From Anaerolineae bacterium (GTDB taxonomy: Bacteria > Chloroflexota > Anaerolineae > JAADDB01): 64,000 nucleotides of DNA. Positions 47,431 through 56,421 of the stretch are shown here, piece after piece (position 1 is the stretch's first letter; every line of letters starts with the position of its first letter). The stretch is from NCBI GenBank assembly GCA_015490995.1, contig WFWT01000138.1, forward strand, positions 1-64,000. The letters run 5' to 3'. A program made the translations under genes and the position numbers. The notes under the pieces were generated by a model. It did no database searches. It was not told where the DNA came from and saw nothing but the letters and a program-made list of their open reading frames with translations.

Positions 47431-48612
47431 ATGGCACACTATTTGACGCACGCACGTATCTACACACCGTTTGTATGTATTGAACCGGGCACCCTTGTCA
47501 TCTCTGATGGTCGTATCGTGGCGGTCGATCATGTCACCGCGCTTCCTCCTCCTCGAAACGCTCAGGTGACCAACCTGGAGGGCTTTTGGATTACTCCCGG
47601 TCTGATCGATGTTCACATTCACGGCTTGTTGGGATACGATGTTATGGGAGAAGGGTTGGTAGAGGTATGTCGGTTATTGCCCCGGTATGGGGTTACGGCT
47701 TTTGCCCCTACTACGTTAACCCTTCCGTGGGAAGAGACCCTTATCCGTTTACGTCATATGGCCCGTCTGCTAGCAAGGTCTTCTCAAGGCGCACAACCGA
47801 TAGGCATTCACATCGAAGGTCCCCATCTCTCGCCCAAGCGCCCGGGCATGGCCAACCCACGCTGGATGCGCCCCTTAACGTTGGAGGATTGGCAGGCCAT
47901 GCAGCAGGCTGCTCAAGGTCACATTCGGCTTATCACTTTTGCCCCAGAAGAAGGGCATGGAGCTGTTCTGATTCCTAAGTTGCGGGCAGAAGGTGTGATT
48001 CCCGTTATCGGCCATTCAGATGCCCGTTTCGATCAAGTAGCAGATTGGGTCCAACATGGTCTGACCATGGCCACGCACACCTTCAACGCTATGCGTGGTC
48101 TCCACCACCGTGAACCAGGTGTTGTGGGCGCGGTCCTTCACTTTGAGGACATTGTGGCCCAGCTAATCGCGGATGGACATCACGTGCACCCGGTTGCCAT
48201 GAAGATCCTCTTACAAGCGAAAGGCCCAACAGGTGTAGCCCTTATTTCCGACGCGGCCCCGCTTGCCGGTATGCCTCCCGGTGAATACACTTGGGGAACA
48301 TACCGGGTCATTGTGGACGGCTCAACGGTGCGCTTGCCGGACGGAACCCTGGCCGGTGCTTACGCTCTGTTGGATACCGGCCTGCGCAACCTCATAAATC
48401 TGGTCGGTCTTTCCTTCCAGGAAGCGCTCATCACAGCAACGGTCACGCCTGCACGCGCGCTTGGAGTGCCCAAAGGGATTATTCGTCCTGGGTACGACGC
48501 GGACCTGGTAGTGTGGACGCCCGACTTGCACGTAGCCTTCACTTTTGTCCAGGGAAAAGTAGTGTATACTTCCCCTGCCCACGATACTGTCCTGGCTCCC
48601 AAATTACCGTGA
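47431..48612 (+). CDS. nagA: N-acetylglucosamine-6-phosphate deacetylase
   Basis: WITPGLIDVHIHGLLGYDVM; IGIHIEGPHLSPKRPGMAN; THTFNAMRGLHHREPGVVGA. Confidence 0.94.
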   Translation: MAHYLTHARIYTPFVCIEPGTLVISDGRIVAVDHVTALPPPRNAQVTNLEGFWITPGLIDVHIHGLLGYDVMGEGLVEVCRLLPRYGVTAFAPTTLTLPWEETLIRLRHMARLLARSSQGAQPIGIHIEGPHLSPKRPGMANPRWMRPLTLEDWQAMQQAAQGHIRLITFAPEEGHGAVLIPKLRAEGVIPVIGHSDARFDQVADWVQHGLTMATHTFNAMRGLHHREPGVVGAVLHFEDIVAQLIADGHHVHPVAMKILLQAKGPTGVALISDAAPLAGMPPGEYTWGTYRVIVDGSTVRLPDGTLAGAYALLDTGLRNLINLVGLSFQEALITATVTPARALGVPKGIIRPGYDADLVVWTPDLHVAFTFVQGKVVYTSPAHDTVLAPKLP

Positions 48613-48668
48613 CATTCCAAAACATCGCAATAACAGTTATCCGTGCTGCGATGTAAGGAACGCTTACC

Positions 48669-49538
48669 GTGAAAGTGGCTGTTATCTCCGACATTCACGC
48701 CAACCTGGCAGCCTTGGAGGCCGTCCTGGAGCATGTGAACCGGTGGCAACCGGACATTGTTGTGGTTGCTGGCGACGTGATCAACCGAGGGCCCGAGCCG
48801 GTTGCCTGCCTGCGGCTGATCCGCGATCGGGTGCAAGCCGGCTGGCAAGTCCTTATCGGCAATCACGAAGAATATGTGCTTTTTCACGACAGTCCGGATG
48901 CTCCGCGTGAGGGGCCTCGGTTTGAGCTTTTCCGCTATTCTTACTGGACTTACACCCGTTTGCTGGCCGAAGAAAGGGCCTATGTGCGCACATGGCCATT
49001 TCACGTTACGCACGCGAGCCCAGATGGCCGTGTGCTCTACGTTACCCATGCATCACCCCTGGGAACCCGCGATGGCATCTACCCCGAAACTCCAGAGGTA
49101 GAGCTTCGTAAAAAGATTCCCCCTGGCGTCTCAGTTCTGGCCGTGGGCCACACTCACCGTCCCCTTATTCGTAACGTTGACGGTTGTCTCGTCATTAATG
49201 CAGGTGCAGTAGGTCTTCCTTTTGACGGTAATCCCCACGCACGCTACGCGCAGATCACCTACAGCCGCCGAGGCTGGCAGGCTCGTGTGGTAGAAGTCCC
49301 TTATGACCGCGCGCGTTCCGTACAAGCGTTTTTCACCACCGGTTACGTAGAAAACGGTGGCCCTCTCACATGGCTAATCTTGGCCGAGCTTCGTTTCGCC
49401 CGTTCTCTACTGTATCCATGGACCAGTCGGTATGAACATGCAGTACTGCAGGGCGAAATTACGTTAGAAAAAGCCGTACGCGAGTTTCTAGATGAGCAGG
49501 GATGGCCCATCCAAGATATTTTAAGGCCGCGACTATAA
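48669..49538 (+). CDS. Metallophosphoesterase (YfcE/calcineurin-like)
   Basis: MKVAVISDIHANLAALEAVLEHV; VVAGDVINRGPEP; GNHE; VGHTHRPLI. Confidence 0.93.
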   Translation: MKVAVISDIHANLAALEAVLEHVNRWQPDIVVVAGDVINRGPEPVACLRLIRDRVQAGWQVLIGNHEEYVLFHDSPDAPREGPRFELFRYSYWTYTRLLAEERAYVRTWPFHVTHASPDGRVLYVTHASPLGTRDGIYPETPEVELRKKIPPGVSVLAVGHTHRPLIRNVDGCLVINAGAVGLPFDGNPHARYAQITYSRRGWQARVVEVPYDRARSVQAFFTTGYVENGGPLTWLILAELRFARSLLYPWTSRYEHAVLQGEITLEKAVREFLDEQGWPIQDILRPRL

Positions 49539-49555
49539 CCGATAAAAATATATCT

Positions 49556-49892
49556 ATGCGTAGTGCACTGGCCATAGCACTTGGCGGGTTACTCCTGGGG
49601 TTAGGATATCTCCTGAGCGGCGAGCTTGCCTTCCCCATCGGCCTTCATCTGACCTGGAATTGGGTTTCAAGGGGCCGTTTTGGGATTTCGGGTAAGCGGA
49701 TTACGCATCACCGAAACTTCCTTGGTACACATTGAGATGACCGGTCCACCTGAATGGACTGGTGGCGTGTTTGGCCCCGAAGGGGGATGGTGGGGGATTT
49801 TTGCGGTCAGCGTAGGATTGTTGCTGGTCTGGCTGTGGGGATGTTACCGGGGATATTCCCTCCAGGACAAGCTAGCACGGTTTAGCGGGTGA
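49556..49892 (+). pseudogene. Remnant of CPBP intramembrane metalloprotease (5'-truncated and frameshifted)
   Basis: LGGLLLGLGYLLSGELAFPIGLHLTWNWV then +1 shift to QGAVLGFRVSGLRITETSLVHIEMTGPPEWTGGVFGPEGGWWGIFAV. Confidence 0.75.
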
Positions 49893-52257
49893 GCTCCACC
49901 GTACTTATGCGTTCTCGGGCCAGTTGCACAAGCGTTACTGAGGTCAGGTCGATGTCTGAACGTCCCCGTGGCCAGTGAAACAAGGTCAGCGTGTTTTCCC
50001 CTTGATAATTCAACACTTCCGGAGGTAACCAAAGGGCGTTCTCCCGAGAACGTCCGGCCCACCAGCGCCCTACCAATACACCGTTCACAAATAGCCACGC
50101 CAACTCTCCCAAATCACCTAAACTCAACCCCAATTGTGTCCACACGCCCGATGGTAGGTCCAAAACAACCGAAGTGGTGTGACACCAGAAAGCGATCCCT
50201 TCGTCCTCAGCTGGGGAGGCGTGGTCTATTATAGTGGCAAACTTCTGATGTCCTCTCTCTTCTGTGTGCCATCCCGGCATACCTCGACGGTATTGCCATT
50301 GCAGTGGTTCCTCGATGGGCACATGAACCTGCCAGTACCCCGCCGTTGACAAGGATGCCGAGTGGAGGGGAGGAGGTACCCAAATCACCACGGCTAATTC
50401 CGCTTCGCCCAGCTCTTGAGGCAACGCTACTTGCCGTTGATGCCGCTCTTCTACTGCTCGCAACCCTGCCACACGTTGGCCACGAACCCACACGTCAACA
50501 ACACCTTGAACGTCCAAAATGATCTCACGACAATAAGAGGGAAGTCTTGTCCGAAACCAGTGCCATCCTGGAGTCAGATAAGTCCCCCTGCTCTCCTGGA
50601 AGGAGACCCACCCCCAGGGCGTGAACGGCCCCTCCCAGGGTATAGAATGCCACTGCAAGGCAGGCAAGGTTACACGAGGTGCCCCCCATTCTTTAGGGCC
50701 CGGAAGTGGAAGTCCCCCAATGCCCGACCGCTCTCCCCATACCGCTTCCTTGGCCGTTTCCAACGCTCTCATACGCCAAGGTGCTTGGTCCACCGCCACA
50801 AAGGCTGTGGGTGTATCGACACTTACTCGTAATCGGTGCTGATGGGTATTATCTACCTGATGAGATAGCACCTGGTTTGGGCCCATAAACAAGGGCAAGG
50901 TGTCGTCTAGACCTCTAGGCCACACACGGGCAGCCATGTGCTCGTTGACTCCTATCAAGTGTAGCTCCCCATGTTTGGATCGCCATAGGACCTGTCCCGG
51001 TTGCCCTGGGTGAAAGGTTACTCGCCAGTGGTTGTCTTCTCGATGTATTGTCGTGCTTGTGTAGTATACCAATTGAGCGTCTAGTTCTACTTCCCAATTG
51101 CCGCCAGCTTGGGTGTTTGTGATCCATATTTCTCTTTGGTTTGTAATTTCATGCCAGGTGATAGGCATATTGACTATGCGAATAGCTCCCCCCACCAAAG
51201 ACAACCGGCACCCAACCGGCACAAATCCCGCATCCGGACCAATAACTTCCATAGAAATTACCCCCGACAAAGACAACGTACGCTCCCCCTCGCCAAGGAA
51301 GCGCCAGGCCCAAATCTCCTCCCCTCTCCCACGACCTCGGGCCAAAACATCTGTACTGTCCGGGTCACTGCCAGCGGTATGCCACGTCAGATGTCCAACA
51401 CGCAAGGCATGTGCCTGCTGGAGAACCTGACGCAGCCGACGCCACGTAGCCGTCGGCTGCCCCCAGCTACGGAAAGGCGCCCCTCCGTCAAGTGAGCTCT
51501 GGCGAGTCTCCGGTGGCTCCACTCCCCACAGCACACCGGTTCGCACCGGATCCCACCAAACGTGGCGTATCCCGCGCGCCCAGAGAGTAACCAATACCGT
51601 GGCAACCCACCCTGGACCTACCCGCTCGTGCACCACCTCGGGAGTGGGCACATCCGGGCCAGAGACGTTTTCCCACCAAAAACGCACCCGTACAGGCGAA
51701 TCGCTCGGCAAATGGTCCAGGCGAGCCCACCATAATGCATCCGTCTCCCATTCCTGCCAAGTGAGCTCCGTTACATCCACCAAAGGCCATTCGTCTATTG
51801 CCCAGGCGGGATGTCCCTGCCAGAAAACAGGGGCCCAATCATGGATGTCAAGAAAGGGGGTGCGCATACGATATACCACCCCGTCGTGAGGCAGCCGAAC
51901 GAGGCACTCCCACCAGGCCTGCAACGTACGTTGACGCTCGTCCGTGGAAAGCGCCCACCAAACAGGAGGAACCCCATACCAAGGTATCCCCAGCTCATAT
52001 GTAGGCCCTACCTCTAGAATTACCCCGAGCCCTACCTCCTGTGCAGCCCTAACCCAAGGCTCAAGAGTGTCCCTAAGGGATGAACCAGACATCGCCGTAT
52101 AAGGCCATGGCGGCACCGGCAGGACCACACCGGTAAATCCTGCTGCAGCCAGATGATACATCATTACCGAGGGCGCGTCCTTGTCCGGTATCGCAAAGGG
52201 CAGTACAGTACCCCAAACGGTGAGTCCAGACGTTTGAGAAGGTATACCATGAGGCAT
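49882..52257 (-). CDS. Divergent glycoside-hydrolase-like protein (GH35-like architecture)
   Basis: 791 aa; GVVLPVPPWPY..., GIPWYGVPPVWWAL, SSLDGGAPFRSWGQPTATWRRLRQVL; C-terminal jelly-roll-like segments (WLFVNGVLVGRWWAG). Confidence 0.65.
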   Translation of the reverse strand: MPHGIPSQTSGLTVWGTVLPFAIPDKDAPSVMMYHLAAAGFTGVVLPVPPWPYTAMSGSSLRDTLEPWVRAAQEVGLGVILEVGPTYELGIPWYGVPPVWWALSTDERQRTLQAWWECLVRLPHDGVVYRMRTPFLDIHDWAPVFWQGHPAWAIDEWPLVDVTELTWQEWETDALWWARLDHLPSDSPVRVRFWWENVSGPDVPTPEVVHERVGPGWVATVLVTLWARGIRHVWWDPVRTGVLWGVEPPETRQSSLDGGAPFRSWGQPTATWRRLRQVLQQAHALRVGHLTWHTAGSDPDSTDVLARGRGRGEEIWAWRFLGEGERTLSLSGVISMEVIGPDAGFVPVGCRLSLVGGAIRIVNMPITWHEITNQREIWITNTQAGGNWEVELDAQLVYYTSTTIHREDNHWRVTFHPGQPGQVLWRSKHGELHLIGVNEHMAARVWPRGLDDTLPLFMGPNQVLSHQVDNTHQHRLRVSVDTPTAFVAVDQAPWRMRALETAKEAVWGERSGIGGLPLPGPKEWGAPRVTLPALQWHSIPWEGPFTPWGWVSFQESRGTYLTPGWHWFRTRLPSYCREIILDVQGVVDVWVRGQRVAGLRAVEERHQRQVALPQELGEAELAVVIWVPPPLHSASLSTAGYWQVHVPIEEPLQWQYRRGMPGWHTEERGHQKFATIIDHASPAEDEGIAFWCHTTSVVLDLPSGVWTQLGLSLGDLGELAWLFVNGVLVGRWWAGRSRENALWLPPEVLNYQGENTLTLFHWPRGRSDIDLTSVTLVQLARERISTVELTR

Positions 52258-52485
52258 AGCACACCCTCATCGCGTCCACCAGAACCGGCAGACCACCGTA
52301 CTCGCGAACAACGCTCGCTGGCTCTGGCTGTGGTGGTGTTCTTTCTAGGCGTAGGCAGTGTGGCCATCGGTTTTACCTATGGCCCACTGGCCATGGGAAT
52401 GGCTTTTCTGTGCCTGGGCAGCTTTAGTTTACTTTTTGCCCTGGTGTGGGGGATCTTAACGCTCATGGAACGAATAAGCAATTGA
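52249..52485 (+). CDS. Small hypothetical membrane protein (78 aa)
   Basis: MRHSTPSSRPPEPADHRTREQRSLALAVVVFFLGVGSVAIGFTYGPLAMGMAF. Confidence 0.6.
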   Translation: MRHSTPSSRPPEPADHRTREQRSLALAVVVFFLGVGSVAIGFTYGPLAMGMAFLCLGSFSLLFALVWGILTLMERISN

Positions 52486-52631
52486 GAACCGTAATCAAGC
52501 CCTGAACCCACGAAGGTCCTCACGAAACCTTTGTCAAGCGCTCACACTTCCTTCACAATAAGCAGATAGACTCGAAGTGGATAAACCAAGAGGGTACAAT
52601 CCAGAAAGACATATTGGAGAGGAGGTGAACC

Positions 52632-52880
52632 ATGATGATGGGTGGATTTGGCATGTTTGGCTTGTTTTTTGGCCTGTTGTTCATGCTGTTCTTCTTTGTC
52701 GCTATCGGAGCCGTGGGGGTGTGGGTATTACGTCAAATTACATCCACCGGCGTACAACCCACGCGTGGAGTAGGATCCAACATATCGGCAACAGTGTCTC
52801 GCCAATGCCCTACCTGTGGCCGATCCATGCAGCCGGAATGGGCCGTATGTCCGTATGATGGAACGCCCTTGACCAGTTAG
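52632..52880 (+). CDS. Small TM protein with C-terminal zinc ribbon
   Basis: MMMGGFGMFGLFFGLLFMLFFFVAIG...CPTCGRSMQPEWAVCPYDG; SD gaggaggtg. Confidence 0.75.
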   Translation: MMMGGFGMFGLFFGLLFMLFFFVAIGAVGVWVLRQITSTGVQPTRGVGSNISATVSRQCPTCGRSMQPEWAVCPYDGTPLTS

Positions 52881-52914
52881 ATATCATCCTTACCGGAAAG
52901 GGCAGGAGGCAGGA

Positions 52915-53604
52915 GTGACCGAGGAGACACCCTTTTCCCTAACCTCCACACGGCACATCCGGGTTCTGCTGGTGGATGATCACGCTGTAGTCCGTAAAGG
53001 CATTCGAGATTTTCTTGAAGCCGAAGAGGACATGCTGGTGTTGGGTGAGGCGGCGGACGGTGATACCGCGAAGGTACTTATCCGCCGCCACCTACCCGAC
53101 GTGGTCATTGTCGATGTGCGGATGCCGCGGAGCAACGGTATCGAGTTGACCCGGTGGATTCGCGTTCATTATCCCAGTATAGGTGTTCTCATACTGTCCG
53201 CTTACGATGATGAACCGTTTCTCCGGGCGGCCCTGGAGGCGGGAGCCAACGGCTACGTGCTGAAAACAGCACGCGGGGAAGAAATTGTGAACGCGGTCCG
53301 TACCGTTGCCCAAGGGCAATCCATGTTAGACCCCGCCATCGCGGAGAAATTGCTGCTTCGATTGAGCCACCGGGATGCGCCTCACCCAGTGGAACATCTT
53401 ACCCCCCGTGAGCGGGAAGTGCTTCTTCTAGCAGCTCGTGGCATGACGAACCGAGCCATCGCGCGCACGTTGGGGATCAGCGACCGCACCGTGCAAGGTC
53501 ATTTGGCCAACATTTACGAAAAACTTCACGTGAGCAGTCGCACGGAGGCTGTAACTAAAGCCCTTCAGCTAGGGTTTATTTCCCTTTCCCAGACGCTGGA
53601 GTAA
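52915..53604 (+). CDS. NarL/FixJ-family response regulator (REC + LuxR HTH), GTG start
   Basis: RVLLVDDHAVVRKGIRDFLEAEEDMLVLGEAADGD...VVIVDVRMP; LTPREREVLLLAARGMTNRAIARTLGISDRTVQGHLANIYEKL. Confidence 0.95.
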   Translation: MTEETPFSLTSTRHIRVLLVDDHAVVRKGIRDFLEAEEDMLVLGEAADGDTAKVLIRRHLPDVVIVDVRMPRSNGIELTRWIRVHYPSIGVLILSAYDDEPFLRAALEAGANGYVLKTARGEEIVNAVRTVAQGQSMLDPAIAEKLLLRLSHRDAPHPVEHLTPREREVLLLAARGMTNRAIARTLGISDRTVQGHLANIYEKLHVSSRTEAVTKALQLGFISLSQTLE

Positions 53605-53790
53605 AGGAACCGGCGCTCATAGGCGCCCCCCCGCCAAATGGCCTATACCCGAGCCCGCTAAGTTGCTCTTGTGTTCTGAGGGGGATGTGTTACATTGGAC
53701 ATAACGAGAATCCGGTAAGGTGTGTTTCACCTTCGCTGGCAAGGAGTGAACGCACCGGGATACACAACGACAAACAGGGGTTATAAAACA

Positions 53791-54030
53791 ATGGCAAGAC
53801 CAAAACGCAAACGCCGCCCTGGCGGGGGTTCCGCGACCCCCGCGGCGTCAAAGGATTGGTTACCCCTCACGGCATTTCTGGGGTTGATGGCCGGTTTTTT
53901 AATTGCTTACATGGGTGCCGAAGTGGCACTCTACCTGCGCCCCCACCCCATGCACTGGTTAGTAGCAGCCATTGGTGGCGGCGTCGGATATATTGGTGGC
54001 CTGGTATGGAATCGTTACAGTGTGCGGTAA
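53791..54030 (+). CDS. Small hypothetical membrane protein
   Basis: MARPKRKRRPGGGSATPAASKDWLPLTAFLGLMAGFLIAYMGAEVALYL. Confidence 0.65.
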   Translation: MARPKRKRRPGGGSATPAASKDWLPLTAFLGLMAGFLIAYMGAEVALYLRPHPMHWLVAAIGGGVGYIGGLVWNRYSVR

Positions 54031-54063
54031 CATGCTGAGCTGAATCGGTGAGGAAGCCTCTCC

Positions 54064-54414
54064 ATGCGTACAGTAGGTGATATAGAAATTCATGTGGCTG
54101 CTCCGTGCGATGTGGTGATGGAACGGTTGGCCGCGCTCTTCAGGGCGGAAGGCCTTCGCGTGTACCAAAGCTTTGACCTACAAACGGCCATGCAACGCCT
54201 GCCGAATTGTGGGTGTCCATATCACGGCCACGAGGAGTGTACCTGTCAGTATGCAGTGTGGCTAGTGTATCCACCGGACGAACCGCCCGTGCAGTTAGTA
54301 CTTCATGGGCGGGATGATGAAACGTGGATCACTCTACCGGCGGCGAAGACACAATCTACCCAAGTACACGACATTGTCATGCACCTAGCCACGTCACATA
54401 CACCGGTCAAATGA
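54064..54414 (+). CDS. Hypothetical protein (DUF302-like N-term) with CxCxxHxHxxCxC cluster
   Basis: 116 aa; NCGCPYHGHEECTCQYAVWLVYP. Confidence 0.65.
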   Translation: MRTVGDIEIHVAAPCDVVMERLAALFRAEGLRVYQSFDLQTAMQRLPNCGCPYHGHEECTCQYAVWLVYPPDEPPVQLVLHGRDDETWITLPAAKTQSTQVHDIVMHLATSHTPVK

Positions 54415-54566
54415 CGGATATATCCTCTCCACGCCCCACCGAATAGGCCGCGCGTAAGACGTTCCCTTTCAATCGTGCCTTGGGAGGGAACGTAATGCGG
54501 AAAGGCGGCAAAAGATGATGCGCGGACATTTTTAAAAATGACACACCGATGGACGCAGGAGGAACA

Positions 54567-55076
54567 ATGGCCAAACGGAAGAGCAAGCAAAAGCGTCGAT
54601 CCCGAGAACGTGCTGCGCGAGCGCGTGCTCAACGGCGCAAAAACAGTCCTGCTCTATGGCTAGGGCTGGCAACGGTTGTAGCTATCGTGTTCGTGATCGT
54701 GGCCATCCGGTACGGACGGGCCAGTCAGGGAACATACTTGCCTCCCACAGATGTAGCCGGCCATTCCGAGACCGTGCCCCCCAGTCGTATTCTCACCCAG
54801 CCTATGCCCATCTCTATGTTCAAACATATGCTGGAACATGCAGATGGCCGTGGTCTACCGGGCGTTATCATCTCCTATAATTGCGAGGACTTCGAATGTG
54901 AACCCGATCTGATCCCTCGCCTGGAGGCCATCGTGCAGGATTATCCTGATATCGCTTACTTGGCACCTTTTCCGGGTATGACGGCCAAACTGGTGGTTAC
55001 CCGGCGGGGGGCACAAATTGTACTCGACGAGTTTGACGAGGAGCGTATCCGAGACTTTATTGAGCGCGGGGGGTAA
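54567..55076 (+). CDS. DUF3105-related membrane-anchored protein
   Basis: MFKHMLEHADGRGLPGVIISYNCEDFECEPDLIPRLEAIVQDYPDIAYLAPFPGMTAKLVVTRRG. Confidence 0.6.
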   Translation: MAKRKSKQKRRSRERAARARAQRRKNSPALWLGLATVVAIVFVIVAIRYGRASQGTYLPPTDVAGHSETVPPSRILTQPMPISMFKHMLEHADGRGLPGVIISYNCEDFECEPDLIPRLEAIVQDYPDIAYLAPFPGMTAKLVVTRRGAQIVLDEFDEERIRDFIERGG

Positions 55077-55080
55077 GGCT

Positions 55081-55668
55081 ATGGTACGTCTAACGGTGGT
55101 CTTGTTCGTCATCTTGCTGGTCCTCACCGCCTGTGCAGCAGCGCTCAACCCTGTGGTCCAGCGGGTTAAAGAGGTGATACCCGGCCAGGAGGAACCGGCA
55201 AACGTGCCGGCAGCAGCTCCCCTGTCCGCACCTGACGTCGCCATCAGCCCTCCTCCTGACGACATTCCGGCCGACTTCACATTGCCCAAGCTAGGAGGGG
55301 GCGAAGTCACCCTTTCATCCTACTTCGGGCAAGCTATCTTCCTGAACTTCTGGGCGACATGGTGTCCTCCTTGCCGAGAGGAAATGCCCGCGATGCAGCG
55401 GGTATACGACCGCTACCGCCAAGATGGACTGGTCATTCTGGCCATCAACTTTCAGGAGGACGCGGAAACCGTGCAAGCATTTGTCGATGAACTAGGCCTG
55501 ACCTTCCCCGTCCTCCTGGACCGAAACGGAGAAGTGACCATGTTGTACCAAGTTATAGGGCTACCTACTTCGTACTTTATAAACCGGGAAGGACGGATTC
55601 ACCGTATCCGTATAGGGGCTATGACCGAAGACTTCATGGTGCAAACGGTTGAGGAGATCCTGCGATGA
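55081..55668 (+). CDS. TlpA-like thioredoxin-fold lipoprotein
   Basis: LTACAAALN lipobox; ADFTLPKLGGGEVTLSSYFGQAIFLNFWATWCPPCREEMPAMQ. Confidence 0.93.
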   Translation: MVRLTVVLFVILLVLTACAAALNPVVQRVKEVIPGQEEPANVPAAAPLSAPDVAISPPPDDIPADFTLPKLGGGEVTLSSYFGQAIFLNFWATWCPPCREEMPAMQRVYDRYRQDGLVILAINFQEDAETVQAFVDELGLTFPVLLDRNGEVTMLYQVIGLPTSYFINREGRIHRIRIGAMTEDFMVQTVEEILR

Positions 55669-56381
55669 TACCGGCCCAGGAAACGGTAGGAACCCATGCC
55701 TTCCTTGAGCGCGGCGTATCTTGGGTGGCCCGTCACTGGTTAGCCTTGGCCAACACGGCTTGGGGCATCCTGGTGACGGTCCCCTGGTTAGCTCCGGTGG
55801 CCATGAAAGCCGGCTGGGTCCAACTGGCAAATGCCATCTATTTCGTGTACGGTTTTCTGTGTCATCAGTTTGCCAACCGCTCTTTCTTCCTGTTCGGGCC
55901 TAAATGGATGTACGCCTACACCGAATTGCTCCCTTATGCTAGCGACGCAAACACATGGTGGGGGTTGCGCGCGTTTCGCGGCACACCAGAGCTGGGGTAC
56001 AAAATTGCCTGGTCGGACCGGATGGTCTGGCTTTACGGGATGATCTTCGTGGGTGGATTAGTATATGCCCTTCTGCGGCGGTGGATCCGCCCCCTCTCTC
56101 CCTGGCTTTTTATCGCCCTGCTGGTCCCTTTGGCCATAGACGGAGGCACACACGTGATCAGCGATCTCTTCGGTGTAGGCCGAGGTTTTCGCTACACGAA
56201 TGACTGGTTGGCTGCCCTCACCAACAACGCGTTGCCCTCCTCCTTTTACGTGGGCAACGCGCCCGGCTCATTTAACTTCCTGATGCGCCTGTTCACCGGT
56301 GTGCTTTCCGGTGCAGTTATAGTGTGGTTTACCTATCCCCGACTGGACGCTGCATTCCAGCGGTTCCTACCGGTGAAGTAA
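55665..56381 (+). CDS. DUF2085 domain membrane protein
   Basis: CHQFANRSFFLFGPKWMYAYTELLP...ALLVPLAIDGGTHVISDLFG. Confidence 0.85.
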   Translation: MIPAQETVGTHAFLERGVSWVARHWLALANTAWGILVTVPWLAPVAMKAGWVQLANAIYFVYGFLCHQFANRSFFLFGPKWMYAYTELLPYASDANTWWGLRAFRGTPELGYKIAWSDRMVWLYGMIFVGGLVYALLRRWIRPLSPWLFIALLVPLAIDGGTHVISDLFGVGRGFRYTNDWLAALTNNALPSSFYVGNAPGSFNFLMRLFTGVLSGAVIVWFTYPRLDAAFQRFLPVK

Positions 56382-56421
56382 CCCGGCAACGCATGCACTC
56401 ACAAGCCTACCAGGAGGACCT

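Noticed and set aside
53607-53640. GGCGC-TCATAG-GCGCC hairpin after the response regulator
   Set aside because: Only a 5-bp stem with no T-run; too weak to call as terminator.
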